Counted from the stretch's first letter, positions 16,591 through 24,489 are shown. The stretch is DNA of 24,737 bases from Treponema sp. (GCA_031288575.1 JAITRD010000021.1:1-24737); one strand, 5' to 3'. The notes: generated from the sequence alone by a model not told the origin. Numbers and translations are program-made.

Positions 16591-18111
16591 CTAATCCGCC
16601 GGGCCAGAGGCCGGCTCATTCTCGTCTTCGTATTCAAAGCTCAGTCCGATTCCGCAATTCGGACATACGGTCATATCCAGGGTGATCTTCGCCCCGCATT
16701 CGGGACATTCATATTCTTCCAGTTCCTCATCACTCCCGGTTTTTTCCTCTTCCAGAAATTCTCCGGGTTCTTCCCCGGTTTCACCCGCATATTCTTCTTC
16801 CTCCGGTTCCTCTTCAACAATTTCCACATACTCTTCAATCAGTTTGCGGAGGGCATCAAGCTGCTGGGCATCCATGTTTTTAAGGGTGTCAAACTCCTCC
16901 GGAGAGAGGGCGAGAAAATCTTCAATAAAATCAATGCCGTTTTCCAAAAGGGCAGCCGCCACCTGGGCGTCCACCCCGGGAAGCTCGGAAATCCGGGAAA
17001 TCTCTTCCTCATACCCATCGGCATCATCCCCAAATAATTGGGAGACAACCCGGCGGGTTTGGGCGGAGATATCCATTCCTTCAAATTGAACCTCGGTTTT
17101 AACATCAATATTCCAATCCACCAGGCGGTTGGCAAGCCTGACATTGAGGCCCTGTTTGCCAATGGCCAGGGAAAGCTGGGAATCGCTTACCACCGCTAAA
17201 GCCTGGTGTTTTCCCTCATCCAGGATAATCACATCCCGGACCTCCGCCGGGGAAAGAGCATTTTTGATAAACCGGCGCGGATCAGGATCGTACTTAAGGA
17301 TATCGATTTTTTCCCCGTAAAGCTCCTTAATTACCGCCTGGATCCGTACCCCTTTCAGGCCGACACAGGCCCCTACAGGATCCACATCTTCCCGGTTGGA
17401 ATATACCGCCAGTTTAGTCCGGTATCCCGGTTCCCGGACGATTTTATGAATTTCCACCGTCTTGTCATATACTTCCGGTACTTCGAGTTCAAAAATAGCC
17501 CGGACAAAATCCGTATGGGTCCGGGAAAGGACTACCTGGAGCCCGGCAGGGGTCTTATTAACCTCGGTAATCAGCGCCTTGATGCGATCATTAACATTAT
17601 AGGGTTCCCTGGGTGACTGATACTTTTTTGGCAGGATGCCTTCCATTTTCCCTAAATCCACATAAATCAAGCCGTTCCGCTCCCGCTGGTAATAGCCGAT
17701 AATAATTTCACCGACCTTATCCTTAAATTCCGAATAGAGACTGTCCTTTTGAATCTCCCGTATGGACTGATGGGCGGTCTGTTTGGCGCTTTGTACCGAA
17801 ATCCGGTCAAAGTCTTTGGGATCCATCTCAATAAGCAATTCATCCCCAATCTCTGCCTCCGGGTTCAGTTCCTTTGCCTCTTCAAGATCTATTTCCGAAA
17901 CCGGATCGTACACTCCGTCGACAATCTTCTTTTTTGCGTAAATCGAAACTTCCTTATCATCGGTGAACCGAACAATAGCATTATCCGCATTTCCATAGCG
18001 GCGCTTATAAGCCGCAAGGAGGGTGTTTTCGATAGTCCGAAGAATAAGTTCTTCCGAAATACCGCGATCCTGAATAAGCTGGCGGATTGCCTCAGACATA
18101 TCCGTTGCCAC
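16591..18111 (-). CDS. nusA: Transcription termination/antitermination factor NusA with a C-terminal zinc ribbon
   Basis: NusA binds RNA polymerase and promotes pausing, intrinsic termination and, with partners, antitermination. The domain order is an N-terminal RNAP-binding domain (about 5-130), S1 (about 135-200), KH1/KH2 (about 230-345, with VGACVGLKGVRIQAV and SLAIGKQGLNVRLA), then a helix-hairpin-helix-like segment (about 370-430). A strongly acidic linker (about 426-468) leads to CPEC (469-472) and CPNC (483-486), a four-cysteine zinc ribbon not found in E. coli NusA. I chose GTG at 18111: an AGGAGG site lies 8 bases upstream, whereas the ATG at 18099 would be 20 bases away. The start is 3 bases after the rimP stop. 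Confidence 0.97.
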   Translation of the reverse strand: MATDMSEAIRQLIQDRGISEELILRTIENTLLAAYKRRYGNADNAIVRFTDDKEVSIYAKKKIVDGVYDPVSEIDLEEAKELNPEAEIGDELLIEMDPKDFDRISVQSAKQTAHQSIREIQKDSLYSEFKDKVGEIIIGYYQRERNGLIYVDLGKMEGILPKKYQSPREPYNVNDRIKALITEVNKTPAGLQVVLSRTHTDFVRAIFELEVPEVYDKTVEIHKIVREPGYRTKLAVYSNREDVDPVGACVGLKGVRIQAVIKELYGEKIDILKYDPDPRRFIKNALSPAEVRDVIILDEGKHQALAVVSDSQLSLAIGKQGLNVRLANRLVDWNIDVKTEVQFEGMDISAQTRRVVSQLFGDDADGYEEEISRISELPGVDAQVAAALLENGIDFIEDFLALSPEEFDTLKNMDAQQLDALRKLIEEYVEIVEEEPEEEEYAGETGEEPGEFLEEEKTGSDEELEEYECPECGAKITLDMTVCPNCGIGLSFEYEDENEPASGPAD

Positions 18112-18114
18112 TCG

Positions 18115-18573
18115 CTAAACCTCCTGTAAATAGTCTAACCTTGCTTTAGTGATAACCTCATATTTTAAGGCTACCGATTCCGTTTGTCCCTTTAAAACTA
18201 CCCCCGTTTCATCCGCGGATTGGAGGATGCCCGAAGACCAATCGGAGGTATCAGTTCTGAAACACTTGACACCCCGGCCAATATAATGGGCAAATTCGGC
18301 CCCGTCTTTGATGAGACGTTCAATTCCCGGAGAAGATACCTCCACATACAAGTCCTGATTGGGAAAGGCAAGTTCCAAACGGGGAAGCAAAGCTTGATGG
18401 AGGCGGGAGCAGTCATCCACGCCCATATTTCCCTTTTTATATGCCACTATCCGCACCTGTACGTTTCCCTTGTGCCTGAATAAGACCAGCTCTACCAGGG
18501 ACATACCCAAACCCCGCGCCACAGGCTCAAGAGAATCAAACAACGGGTCCGGTTTCCGGGGAGTAAACCGCAT
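18115..18573 (-). CDS. rimP: Ribosome maturation factor RimP
   Basis: RimP assists late assembly of the 30S subunit. The 152-residue protein has the two-domain family layout. The N-terminal domain includes MSLVELVLFRHKGNVQVRI, then GVDDCSRLHQALLPRLE, and the best-known signature reads YVEVSSPGIERLI. The C-terminal domain is an SH3-like barrel ending LDYLQEV. The ATG at 18573 has GAAGGG at 8-base spacing. It is the first gene of the long minus-strand convoy, about 90 bases downstream of the predicted transcription start, and nusA follows after 3 bases. Confidence 0.96.
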   Translation of the reverse strand: MRFTPRKPDPLFDSLEPVARGLGMSLVELVLFRHKGNVQVRIVAYKKGNMGVDDCSRLHQALLPRLELAFPNQDLYVEVSSPGIERLIKDGAEFAHYIGRGVKCFRTDTSDWSSGILQSADETGVVLKGQTESVALKYEVITKARLDYLQEV

Positions 18574-18613
18574 TGCTACTGCCCTTCAGGCGGAGAACCG
18601 CCCTTTTCTCATT

Positions 18614-18641
18614 AAAAAAGGGTCGCCGAACGACCCTTTTT
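18614..18641 (-). terminator. Intrinsic-terminator-like hairpin inside the rimP-nusA leader
   Basis: On the minus strand AAAAAGGGUCG (18641-18631 complement) pairs perfectly with CGACCCUUUUU (18625-18615 complement) around a 5-base loop, followed by further U. It lies between the promoter at 18670-18698 and the rimP ATG at 18573, so transcripts from that promoter must pass it. The 3' arm can instead pair with AAAAGGG just downstream (18607-18601), a 7-base alternative. It may also terminate comF transcripts coming from upstream. Confidence 0.75.
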
Positions 18642-18669
18642 ATACGATGAATCTTCGACTGTCATACTA

Positions 18670-18698
18670 ACAGTATCGAGGCAGGCAAATATTGTCAA
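18670..18698 (-). promoter_or_regulatory. Sigma70-type promoter for the rimP-nusA-infB convoy
   Basis: On the minus strand a perfect -35 box TTGACA (18698-18693) is followed after 17 bases by TACTGT (18675-18670), four of six matching the -10 consensus. Transcription would start near 18662, about 20 bases before the leader hairpin. No other convincing promoter was seen between comF and rimP. Confidence 0.7.
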
Positions 18699-18763
18699 TA
18701 GATCCCGGCGGGGTATTATAAAATTACATAAATAAAGGGGTCTTCATGGAAATGATAATTTTT

Positions 18764-19546
18764 TTAGTCATAAAAAAGGCATATTCCGTAAACCCTTTCC
18801 GCTCCGGCTTTCCGGAGGGCGGCGGCGCAGGCGTTTAGGGTAGAACCGGTGGTGATGACATCGTCAAAGAGGACGGCTTCCGCCGGCGCCGTTCTGGTGC
18901 AGAGGATCCTCCCCCGGAGGTTGGTCTTTCGATCAGCCCCGCCCAGTTCCTTTTGGCTCCGGGAGGGGAGCCGTTTAAGGCAAGGATATACCGGGAAGGG
19001 GGGTTCCCCCGGGGACCGCCCCGTAACGTCCTCCGCGGAGTCCTGTCCTTCCGGTCGGCGGCGGGCCGGCCGAAGCAGTTTTGCCAGGTAAGCAATCTGA
19101 TCCCAGCCAAATTTTTTTATTTTTCCCGGCCGGGGGGGAACCGGTACCAGAACAGGGCTTTCCATTTCCCCCGGGGGAAAAAGGGAAAAGCCTTCAATAA
19201 GTTTTTCCCTTAAGAAATGCCCCGCCGCCCGGGAAGGGCCGAATTTATAGGCTGCCAGGAGCCGGCGGTAAGACCCCGCATAGGGAAAAAGGGCAATGAC
19301 CCGGTCAAGGCCGTGTTCCTCCCCGTTCCGGCAGGAAAGGCAGCGATCCCCTTCGGAGATAAGGGGCCGGCCGCAGCCGGAGCAGCGCCGGGTCCCTTCA
19401 AGGGTAATAGCGGCCATGCAATCGGCGCAGAGACCGTACCAGGTTTCCCGGGCGTCAAGGAGGGTTCCGCCGCAGACGGCGCAGCCGGCGGGGAAAAAAT
19501 ATTCCCGGATATAAAAAAGAAACCGCAACAGGGTACTGCCGTTCAT
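18764..19546 (-). CDS. comF: ComF/GntX-family phosphoribosyltransferase-like protein
   Basis: ComF-family proteins couple a small zinc-binding N terminus to a phosphoribosyltransferase fold. In naturally competent bacteria they help bring single-stranded DNA into the cytoplasm; elsewhere the role is open. The 260 residues show four CxxC pairs (Cys22/25, 40/43, 55/58, 69/72) and FPYAGSYRRLLAAYKFG. The PRPP-binding loop is VLFDDVITTGST (225-236), with the two acidic residues at 228 and 229. Between about 160 and 188 there is an Arg/Pro/Gly-rich insertion before the QKELGGADRKTNLRG segment. The gene is alone, divergent from the first solute-binding gene and upstream of the rimP promoter. Its ribosome-binding site is weak: AAAAGGG lies almost against the ATG. 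Confidence 0.9.
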   Translation of the reverse strand: MNGSTLLRFLFYIREYFFPAGCAVCGGTLLDARETWYGLCADCMAAITLEGTRRCSGCGRPLISEGDRCLSCRNGEEHGLDRVIALFPYAGSYRRLLAAYKFGPSRAAGHFLREKLIEGFSLFPPGEMESPVLVPVPPRPGKIKKFGWDQIAYLAKLLRPARRRPEGQDSAEDVTGRSPGEPPFPVYPCLKRLPSRSQKELGGADRKTNLRGRILCTRTAPAEAVLFDDVITTGSTLNACAAALRKAGAERVYGICLFYD

Positions 19547-19594
19547 ACCCTTTTATAAGGCTTCCGGATGGCCGGCGCTTTAATTTCACAAGCG

Positions 19595-19650
19595 TTTTGT
19601 ATTTTTATACAAAAATATGCAAAAAACAAAGAATTTTTGTATAAAAATAC
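19595..19650. promoter_or_regulatory. Paired palindromic elements upstream of the first solute-binding gene
   Basis: GTATTTTTATACAAAAAT (19599-19616) and its exact reverse complement (19633-19650) form an 18-base inverted repeat with a 16-base spacer. The left element is itself palindromic: TTTTGTAT, four T, ATACAAAA (19595-19614). The right element ends 9 bases before the -35 box at 19660. The spacing between the two GTAT cores is 40 bases. Such an arrangement suits binding of a dimeric regulator at two sites, and it could also affect divergent comF. An RNA hairpin is possible only for transcripts that start upstream. Confidence 0.65.
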
Positions 19651-19659
19651 CGAAAATGC

Positions 19660-19689
19660 TTGACACGAAAACCTTCTCTGTTGTGTACT
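19660..19689 (+). promoter_or_regulatory. Promoter of the first solute-binding gene
   Basis: TTGACA (19660-19665) is followed after 18 bases by TGTACT (19684-19689), four of six matching the -10 consensus. The gene's ribosome-binding site TGGAGG lies 7 bases before the ATG at 19729. The paralogue downstream has the same -35 box, spacing and upstream element. Confidence 0.6.
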
Positions 19690-19728
19690 TGGGCAACGTG
19701 TTAAAACCAATGGCATGGAGGTTTATTT

Positions 19729-21294
19729 ATGAAAAGACGCCTGGCTGTTACCGGCCTATTTATACTGGCGCTTCTTGTTTTTTCCGGTTGCACGAAACAG
19801 GAGGCGGCCCCGGAGGAAGCCGGGGCCGCCTATGAAACGGTGCTGAATGTGGCGGTGATGCAGGAATCTCCTTCCCTGGATCTGCATAAAAACAGTACCC
19901 TTATTGCCCGTCAGATCGGGTCCGGTTCGATCTGGGAAAAACTGGTTACCCTGAACGCCGCTTCCGAGGTGGTACCGGAACTTGCCGAAAGGTTTGAGAT
20001 GAGCGATGACGGCACCGCCCTTACCTTCTATCTCCGGCAGGGGGTTAAATTCCACGACGGCCAAATCATGGACGCCGATGACGTAAGGGTTTCCATGAAC
20101 CGCTGGATTGAAGGCTTTTCCGTTGCCAAGGAACTCGCAGGCCCCTCCCGGTTTGAAAAGATCGATGATTTTACGGTCCGCATCCAATTTGATCACCCCG
20201 CGGTTACCTTCCCCGATGTCATGGCCGGCGCCGCCCAGCCCGCGATTATTACGACCCAGGAGGCGGCCGCGGATGAGGATGACAAGGGTTTTATGAAGCA
20301 GAATATCGGGACCGGGCCCTTTAAATTTGTGGAATGGAAATTAGGCCAGTATATTCTCCTTGAAAAATTCGCCGATTATGTGCCCTACGGGGATCCTTCA
20401 AAACCCGTTGACGGCTGGGCGGGATACAAGGCGCCCCAGCTAGAGCAGATCTACTTTCACCTGGTTTCCCAGGGCTCCACCCGGATAGCGGGACTGGAAA
20501 CCGGGCAGTTTCATGTGGATTACAATGTGGGGGACGATGAGCTATCCCGTTTGAGCGCCCTCGATAATGCGGAAACCATCAGTTATCAAGCGGGAACCCT
20601 GGCCCTGATATTCAACAAAAAGCAGGGGGTCGCCTCAAACATCTATTTCCGTCAGGCGGTAAACGCCGCCTGCGGTAATGAAGACATCCTCCGGGCTATT
20701 TACGGGACCCAATACGATTTGGGTTCCAGTTATATGGACGATACCCAGCCCTACTGGAAGTCGGATGCCGGTTCCGGCCAGTACAACCGCCAGGACAGCG
20801 ATCTGGCCAAGGAACTCCTCAAAAAAGCGGATTACCGGGGGGAAACCTTTCATATCCTGACCCCAATCCTCGGTACCATAGAACGGGGAATAGTCGTTCT
20901 GGAACAACAGCTTGAGGCTGTGGGCATTAATGTGGAGGTAACCACTGTTGATTGGGCCACCATGATGCAGTACCGTACCGATCCCGCCCGGTTTGATCTG
21001 TACATTACCAGTTTTGTCAGCGTCCCCGTACCTTCCCTCAAACTTTATTTCGGCCCCTCCTACCCGGGCTGGTCGGATGATCCCCTCCTCCAGCAATACC
21101 TGGCGGATTTTAACCAGGCCACCAGCCGGGAAGAAGCCCGCCGGCGCTGGGATGTCCTCCAGGAATATTCCTGGGAATACCTGCCCATTATCAATGTGGG
21201 GCACTTTTCTTCCACCTTTGCCTGGAACAAAAGGCTGGAAAACATCACCGTTTATAACGGTCTTTTCTTTTGGAATACCAGGATCAAGAAATAA
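19729..21294 (+). CDS. ABC-transporter solute-binding lipoprotein, family 5 (peptide/nickel/opine type), copy 1
   Basis: The 521-residue protein has a lipoprotein signal peptide with lipobox FSGC (Cys21) and a short Glu/Ala-rich linker. The mature domain is of the DppA/OppA type: SPSLDLHKNS, WEKLVTLNAASEVVPELAERFEMSDDGTALTF and the family signature region LRQGVKFHDGQIMDADDV. Proteins of this family sit on the outer face of the inner membrane and deliver peptides or related solutes to a DppBC-type permease. The specific ligand cannot be read from sequence. It aligns without gaps to the next gene at close to four in five identical residues. It has its own promoter and, like its paralogue, an AT-rich control element. 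No clear terminator separates the two genes. Confidence 0.93.
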   Translation: MKRRLAVTGLFILALLVFSGCTKQEAAPEEAGAAYETVLNVAVMQESPSLDLHKNSTLIARQIGSGSIWEKLVTLNAASEVVPELAERFEMSDDGTALTFYLRQGVKFHDGQIMDADDVRVSMNRWIEGFSVAKELAGPSRFEKIDDFTVRIQFDHPAVTFPDVMAGAAQPAIITTQEAAADEDDKGFMKQNIGTGPFKFVEWKLGQYILLEKFADYVPYGDPSKPVDGWAGYKAPQLEQIYFHLVSQGSTRIAGLETGQFHVDYNVGDDELSRLSALDNAETISYQAGTLALIFNKKQGVASNIYFRQAVNAACGNEDILRAIYGTQYDLGSSYMDDTQPYWKSDAGSGQYNRQDSDLAKELLKKADYRGETFHILTPILGTIERGIVVLEQQLEAVGINVEVTTVDWATMMQYRTDPARFDLYITSFVSVPVPSLKLYFGPSYPGWSDDPLLQQYLADFNQATSREEARRRWDVLQEYSWEYLPIINVGHFSSTFAWNKRLENITVYNGLFFWNTRIKK

Positions 21295-21304
21295 CGGAAA
21301 CCGG

Positions 21305-21350
21305 ATTTGTATATTTATGCCCTTTTTTGTAGTTTTTTGTATAAAAATCG
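21305..21350. promoter_or_regulatory. Paired AT-rich elements upstream of the second solute-binding gene
   Basis: The left element (21305-21320) matches the left element of copy 1 at 13 of 16 positions. The right element TTTTTGTATAAAAAT (21334-21348) is identical over 15 bases to that of copy 1 (19634-19648). The GTAT cores are 30 bases apart here, against 40 in copy 1, a difference of one helical turn. TTTTTTGTA also occurs at 21323 and 21333, so three GTA cores fall in 10-base phase. The right element ends 13 bases before the -35 box. Confidence 0.65.
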
Positions 21351-21361
21351 TATAAATATAC

Positions 21362-21391
21362 TTGACAAAGAACCGGTTCTTCCCTAGTAAT
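21362..21391 (+). promoter_or_regulatory. Promoter of the second solute-binding gene with a palindrome in the spacer
   Basis: TTGACA (21362-21367) is followed after 18 bases by AGTAAT (21386-21391). Directly after the -35 box lies the perfect 14-base palindrome AAGAACCGGTTCTT (21368-21381). A protein bound there would block RNA polymerase. The central CG within AACCGGTT resembles operators of LacI-family repressors, but the family assignment is inference. The ribosome-binding site AAGGAGG is 7 bases before the ATG at 21433. Confidence 0.6.
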
Positions 21392-21432
21392 GGGGAGCAT
21401 ATTTGGGGGAATGATAATAAGGAGGTTTTATC

Positions 21433-22998
21433 ATGAAAAAAATATCAATTCTTTCCGGCATCCTGGTTTTGGCGGTTGCAGCCTTTTCCGGGTGTGCCAA
21501 AAAGGAGGCGGCTCCGGCGGAAGCGGAAGCTGCCTATGAAACGGTGCTGAATGTGGCGGTGACGCAGGAGTCCCCTTCCCTGGATCTGCATAAAAACAGC
21601 AGCCTTATTGCCCGCCAGATTGCCTCAGGCACGATCTGGGAAAAACTGGTTACCCTGAACGCCGCCTCCGAGGTGGTACCGGAACTTGCCGAGCGTTTTG
21701 AGATGAGCGGCGACGGCACGGCCTTTACCTTCTACCTCCGGCAGGGGGTTAAATTCCATGACGGCCAAATCATGGACGCCGATGACGTAACGGCCTCCAT
21801 GAACCGGTGGATCGAGGGGTTTTCGGTTGCCAAGGAGATCGCCGGCCAGGCCCGGTTTGAAAAACTCGACGATTTGACGGTCCGTATCCAATTTGATCAC
21901 CCCGCGGTAACCTTCCCCGACGTAGTGGCAGGAGCGGCCCAGCCGGCAAGCATTACTACCCGGGAATCTGCCGCGGACGAGGATGAACGGGGCTTTGTCA
22001 AAGAGTATATCGGAACCGGGCCCTTTAAATTTGCGGAATGGAAATTGAGCCAGTACATTCTCCTTGAAAAATTCGCCGATTATGTGCCCTACGGGGACCC
22101 CTCAAAACCCATTGACGGCTGGGCGGGATACAAAGCGCCCAAGGTAGAGCAGATCTACTTTTACCTGGTTCCCCAGAGTTCCACCCGGATGGCGGGGCTG
22201 GAAACCGGGCAGTTCCATGTGGATTATAATGTGGTCGATGAGACCCTGTCCCGGCTTTCCTCCTTAAACGATATAGAAATAGTAAGGTATCAGGCGGGAA
22301 CCCTGGCCTATGTGTTTAATAAAAAACAGGGGGTGGGGAAAAATCTCTATTTCCGCCAGGCGGTAAACGCCGCGGCCCATGACGATGATATTTTACGGGC
22401 CACCTATGGAAGCCTCTACGATTTAGGTTCCAGTTATATGGACGATACCCAGCCCTATTGGAAGTCGGAAGCGGGTTCCCAAAACTACAACAATAAAGAT
22501 CCCGAAAAGGCAAAGGCCCTCCTTCAACAGGCGGGATATAACGGGGAACCCTTCCGAATTTTGGTGGCAAACTTGAACAATATGGACCGGGGCGCCCTGG
22601 TACTGGAACAGCACCTTAAGGCTGTCGGCATTAATGTGGAACTCATCGTGGTAGACTGGGCTACCTTGACCCAATACCGTACCGATCCTTCCCGGTTTGA
22701 TCTTTACGTTACCAGTTTTGCCAGCGTGCCGGTGCCTTCCCTGAAGCTCTACTTCGGCCCCTCCTATCCGGGCTGGTCGGAGGATGAAACCCTGCAAAGG
22801 TACTTCGCGGATTTTAACGGAGCCACTAACCGGGAAGAGGCCCGGAAACGCTGGGATATCCTCCAGGGATATTCCTGGGAATACCTGCCCCTCATCAACG
22901 TCGGCCACTATATCGCCGCCTTTGCCTGGAGCAAAAAGGTAGAAAATGTCACCGTCTATAACGGTGTTTATTTCTGGAATACCAGCGTAAAAAAATGA
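21433..22998 (+). CDS. ABC-transporter solute-binding lipoprotein, family 5, copy 2
   Basis: This 521-residue protein is the same length as copy 1 and aligns without gaps. The lipobox is AFSGC (Cys21), followed by AKKEAAPAEAEAAYET. Conserved family-5 stretches include LRQGVKFHDGQIMDADDV and YRTDPSRFDLYVTSF. Differences from copy 1 cluster around residues 270-300, 325-345 and 360-400, whereas the N-terminal third is almost unchanged. That pattern suggests altered ligand contacts after duplication, although pocket residues cannot be mapped without a structure. The amidohydrolase gene follows after 21 bases and the permease after that, so copy 2 is the binding protein most directly tied to the downstream genes. 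Confidence 0.93.
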   Translation: MKKISILSGILVLAVAAFSGCAKKEAAPAEAEAAYETVLNVAVTQESPSLDLHKNSSLIARQIASGTIWEKLVTLNAASEVVPELAERFEMSGDGTAFTFYLRQGVKFHDGQIMDADDVTASMNRWIEGFSVAKEIAGQARFEKLDDLTVRIQFDHPAVTFPDVVAGAAQPASITTRESAADEDERGFVKEYIGTGPFKFAEWKLSQYILLEKFADYVPYGDPSKPIDGWAGYKAPKVEQIYFYLVPQSSTRMAGLETGQFHVDYNVVDETLSRLSSLNDIEIVRYQAGTLAYVFNKKQGVGKNLYFRQAVNAAAHDDDILRATYGSLYDLGSSYMDDTQPYWKSEAGSQNYNNKDPEKAKALLQQAGYNGEPFRILVANLNNMDRGALVLEQHLKAVGINVELIVVDWATLTQYRTDPSRFDLYVTSFASVPVPSLKLYFGPSYPGWSEDETLQRYFADFNGATNREEARKRWDILQGYSWEYLPLINVGHYIAAFAWSKKVENVTVYNGVYFWNTSVKK

Positions 22999-23019
22999 GG
23001 CTGGGATATAAGGGGAAGG

Positions 23020-24468
23020 ATGATGGATTATGCTGATTTTTTGAAAAACCAGGACAGCCGGGCCGGCGGTTATTACGCCCTAAGCGATCTGATTTGGGAA
23101 AAGGCGGAAATATGTTATACCGAAGTAGAATCGGCGCGGATCCTGGAAGACTGGTTTTCCAAGGAAGGTTTTTCGGTTACCCCCGGGGTATACGGTATTC
23201 CCACGGCCTTTACCGCCCAATACGGCTCCGGTTCTCCCCGGATCGGCCTTTTAGGGGAATTTGACGCCCTTTCAAGCATGACCCAGGAGGCGGATGTTTT
23301 TGAAAAAAAGCCCGGGGCGCAGGTAAACGGGCACGGCTGCGGTCACAATCTCCTGGGGGTCGGCTCCTTGGTTGCCGCCGGGGCGGTCAAGGAATTTTTA
23401 GCCCAAACCGGAAAACCGGGGACGGTGATCTACTACGGCTGCCCCGCGGAGGAAAACGGTTCCGGCAAAGCCTTTATGGCCCGGGCCGGGGCCTTTAAAG
23501 ACCTGGACGCCGCCCTGACCTGGCATCCCGGCACGTTAAACCGGATTGCCACCGAAAGTTCCCTGGCAAATATTCTGGTAAAATTTTATTTCCACGGCAT
23601 AAGTTCCCATGCCGCGGGGTCCCCCGAACTGGGTCGCAGCGCCCTTGACGCGGTGGAACTTATGAACGTGGGAACCAATTACCTGCGGGAACACATGATT
23701 GACGAGGCCCGGATCCATTATGCCGTAACCAATACCGGGGGTGTATCCCCCAACGTGGTCCAGGCGGAGGCCTCGGTTGTCTATATGATCCGGGCGCCGG
23801 AAATGGCCCAGGTGCAGGAATTATACCAGCGGGTTATCAGGATCGCCGAAGGGGCGGCCCTCATGACCGGGACGGCTGCCGATCACCGGATTATCAAAAC
23901 TTGTTCAAACTTCCTCTCCAACCGCGTCCTGGAGGAGTTGCTGCAGGAATCCTTCGAGGCCCTGCCCTTGCCGGATATAAATGCCGCCGACCGGGAATAT
24001 GCCGCCCGGTTTTCCGCTACCTGCCCCCAGGCGCCGAGCCTTATCTTAAAAAGCATCGCCGACAAGTACCCTTCCCGGTCAGGGGGGATTTTTTTGAAGA
24101 ACCATCTTGAGGATACCTTCTATAACTTTATCGTCCCCTACGATAAGGACCGCCTGGATAAAAGCGGGAAGGGATCCACCGATGTGGGGGATGTGAGTTG
24201 GTTATGCCCTACGGCGCAATTTAGCGCCGCCACCTGGGCGGCGGGCACCCCCGGGCATTCCTGGCAGGTAGTGGCCCAGGGTAAGGGCCGGATTGCCCAT
24301 GCCATGACCCTCTATGCCGGCAAAATTCTGGCCCGGGCCGCCATGCGGCTTTTTTCGGAGGAAGCCCTCCGCGCCGCCGCAAGGGAGGAGTTTACCGAGC
24401 AGATGCGGGGGCGGTGTTATTTCCCGGTCCCGGCGGAAGCCAAACCGGAAGCAATAACAGCCCTATAA
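23020..24468 (+). CDS. abgB: AbgB-like M20 family amidohydrolase (p-aminobenzoyl-glutamate hydrolase subunit B type)
   Basis: The 482-residue length matches AbgB of E. coli (about 481). Family M20D motifs in order are GLLGEFDALSSMTQE, NGHGCGHNLLG (metal ligands), YYGCPAEENGSGKAFM (catalytic and metal-binding acids), DAALTWHPG, HGISSHAAGSPELGRSALDAVELM (dimerisation/lid domain), NTGGVSPNVVQAEA, and STDVGDVSWLCP with GTPGHSW near the end. AbgB with AbgA cleaves p-aminobenzoyl-glutamate, a folate breakdown product. Close relatives hydrolyse other acyl-amino acids, so the substrate is not fixed by sequence. No abgA is in view. ATG at 23020 is used; the next codon is also ATG (23023) and has better spacing to AGGGGAAGG. 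There is no signal peptide, so it acts in the cytoplasm, fitting hydrolysis after import. Confidence 0.88.
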   Translation: MMDYADFLKNQDSRAGGYYALSDLIWEKAEICYTEVESARILEDWFSKEGFSVTPGVYGIPTAFTAQYGSGSPRIGLLGEFDALSSMTQEADVFEKKPGAQVNGHGCGHNLLGVGSLVAAGAVKEFLAQTGKPGTVIYYGCPAEENGSGKAFMARAGAFKDLDAALTWHPGTLNRIATESSLANILVKFYFHGISSHAAGSPELGRSALDAVELMNVGTNYLREHMIDEARIHYAVTNTGGVSPNVVQAEASVVYMIRAPEMAQVQELYQRVIRIAEGAALMTGTAADHRIIKTCSNFLSNRVLEELLQESFEALPLPDINAADREYAARFSATCPQAPSLILKSIADKYPSRSGGIFLKNHLEDTFYNFIVPYDKDRLDKSGKGSTDVGDVSWLCPTAQFSAATWAAGTPGHSWQVVAQGKGRIAHAMTLYAGKILARAAMRLFSEEALRAAAREEFTEQMRGRCYFPVPAEAKPEAITAL

Positions 24469-24489
24469 AGGCTGAGGCAAGGTATCGGT

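Larger units (their letters stand above)
19595..22998 (+). repeat. Tandem duplication of solute-binding gene plus control region
   Basis: The two genes start 1,704 bases apart. The control elements, the -35 boxes and the coding regions correspond one to one. The duplication therefore included the promoter region. Long identical nucleotide blocks remain in the 5' third of the genes. Confidence 0.85.
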
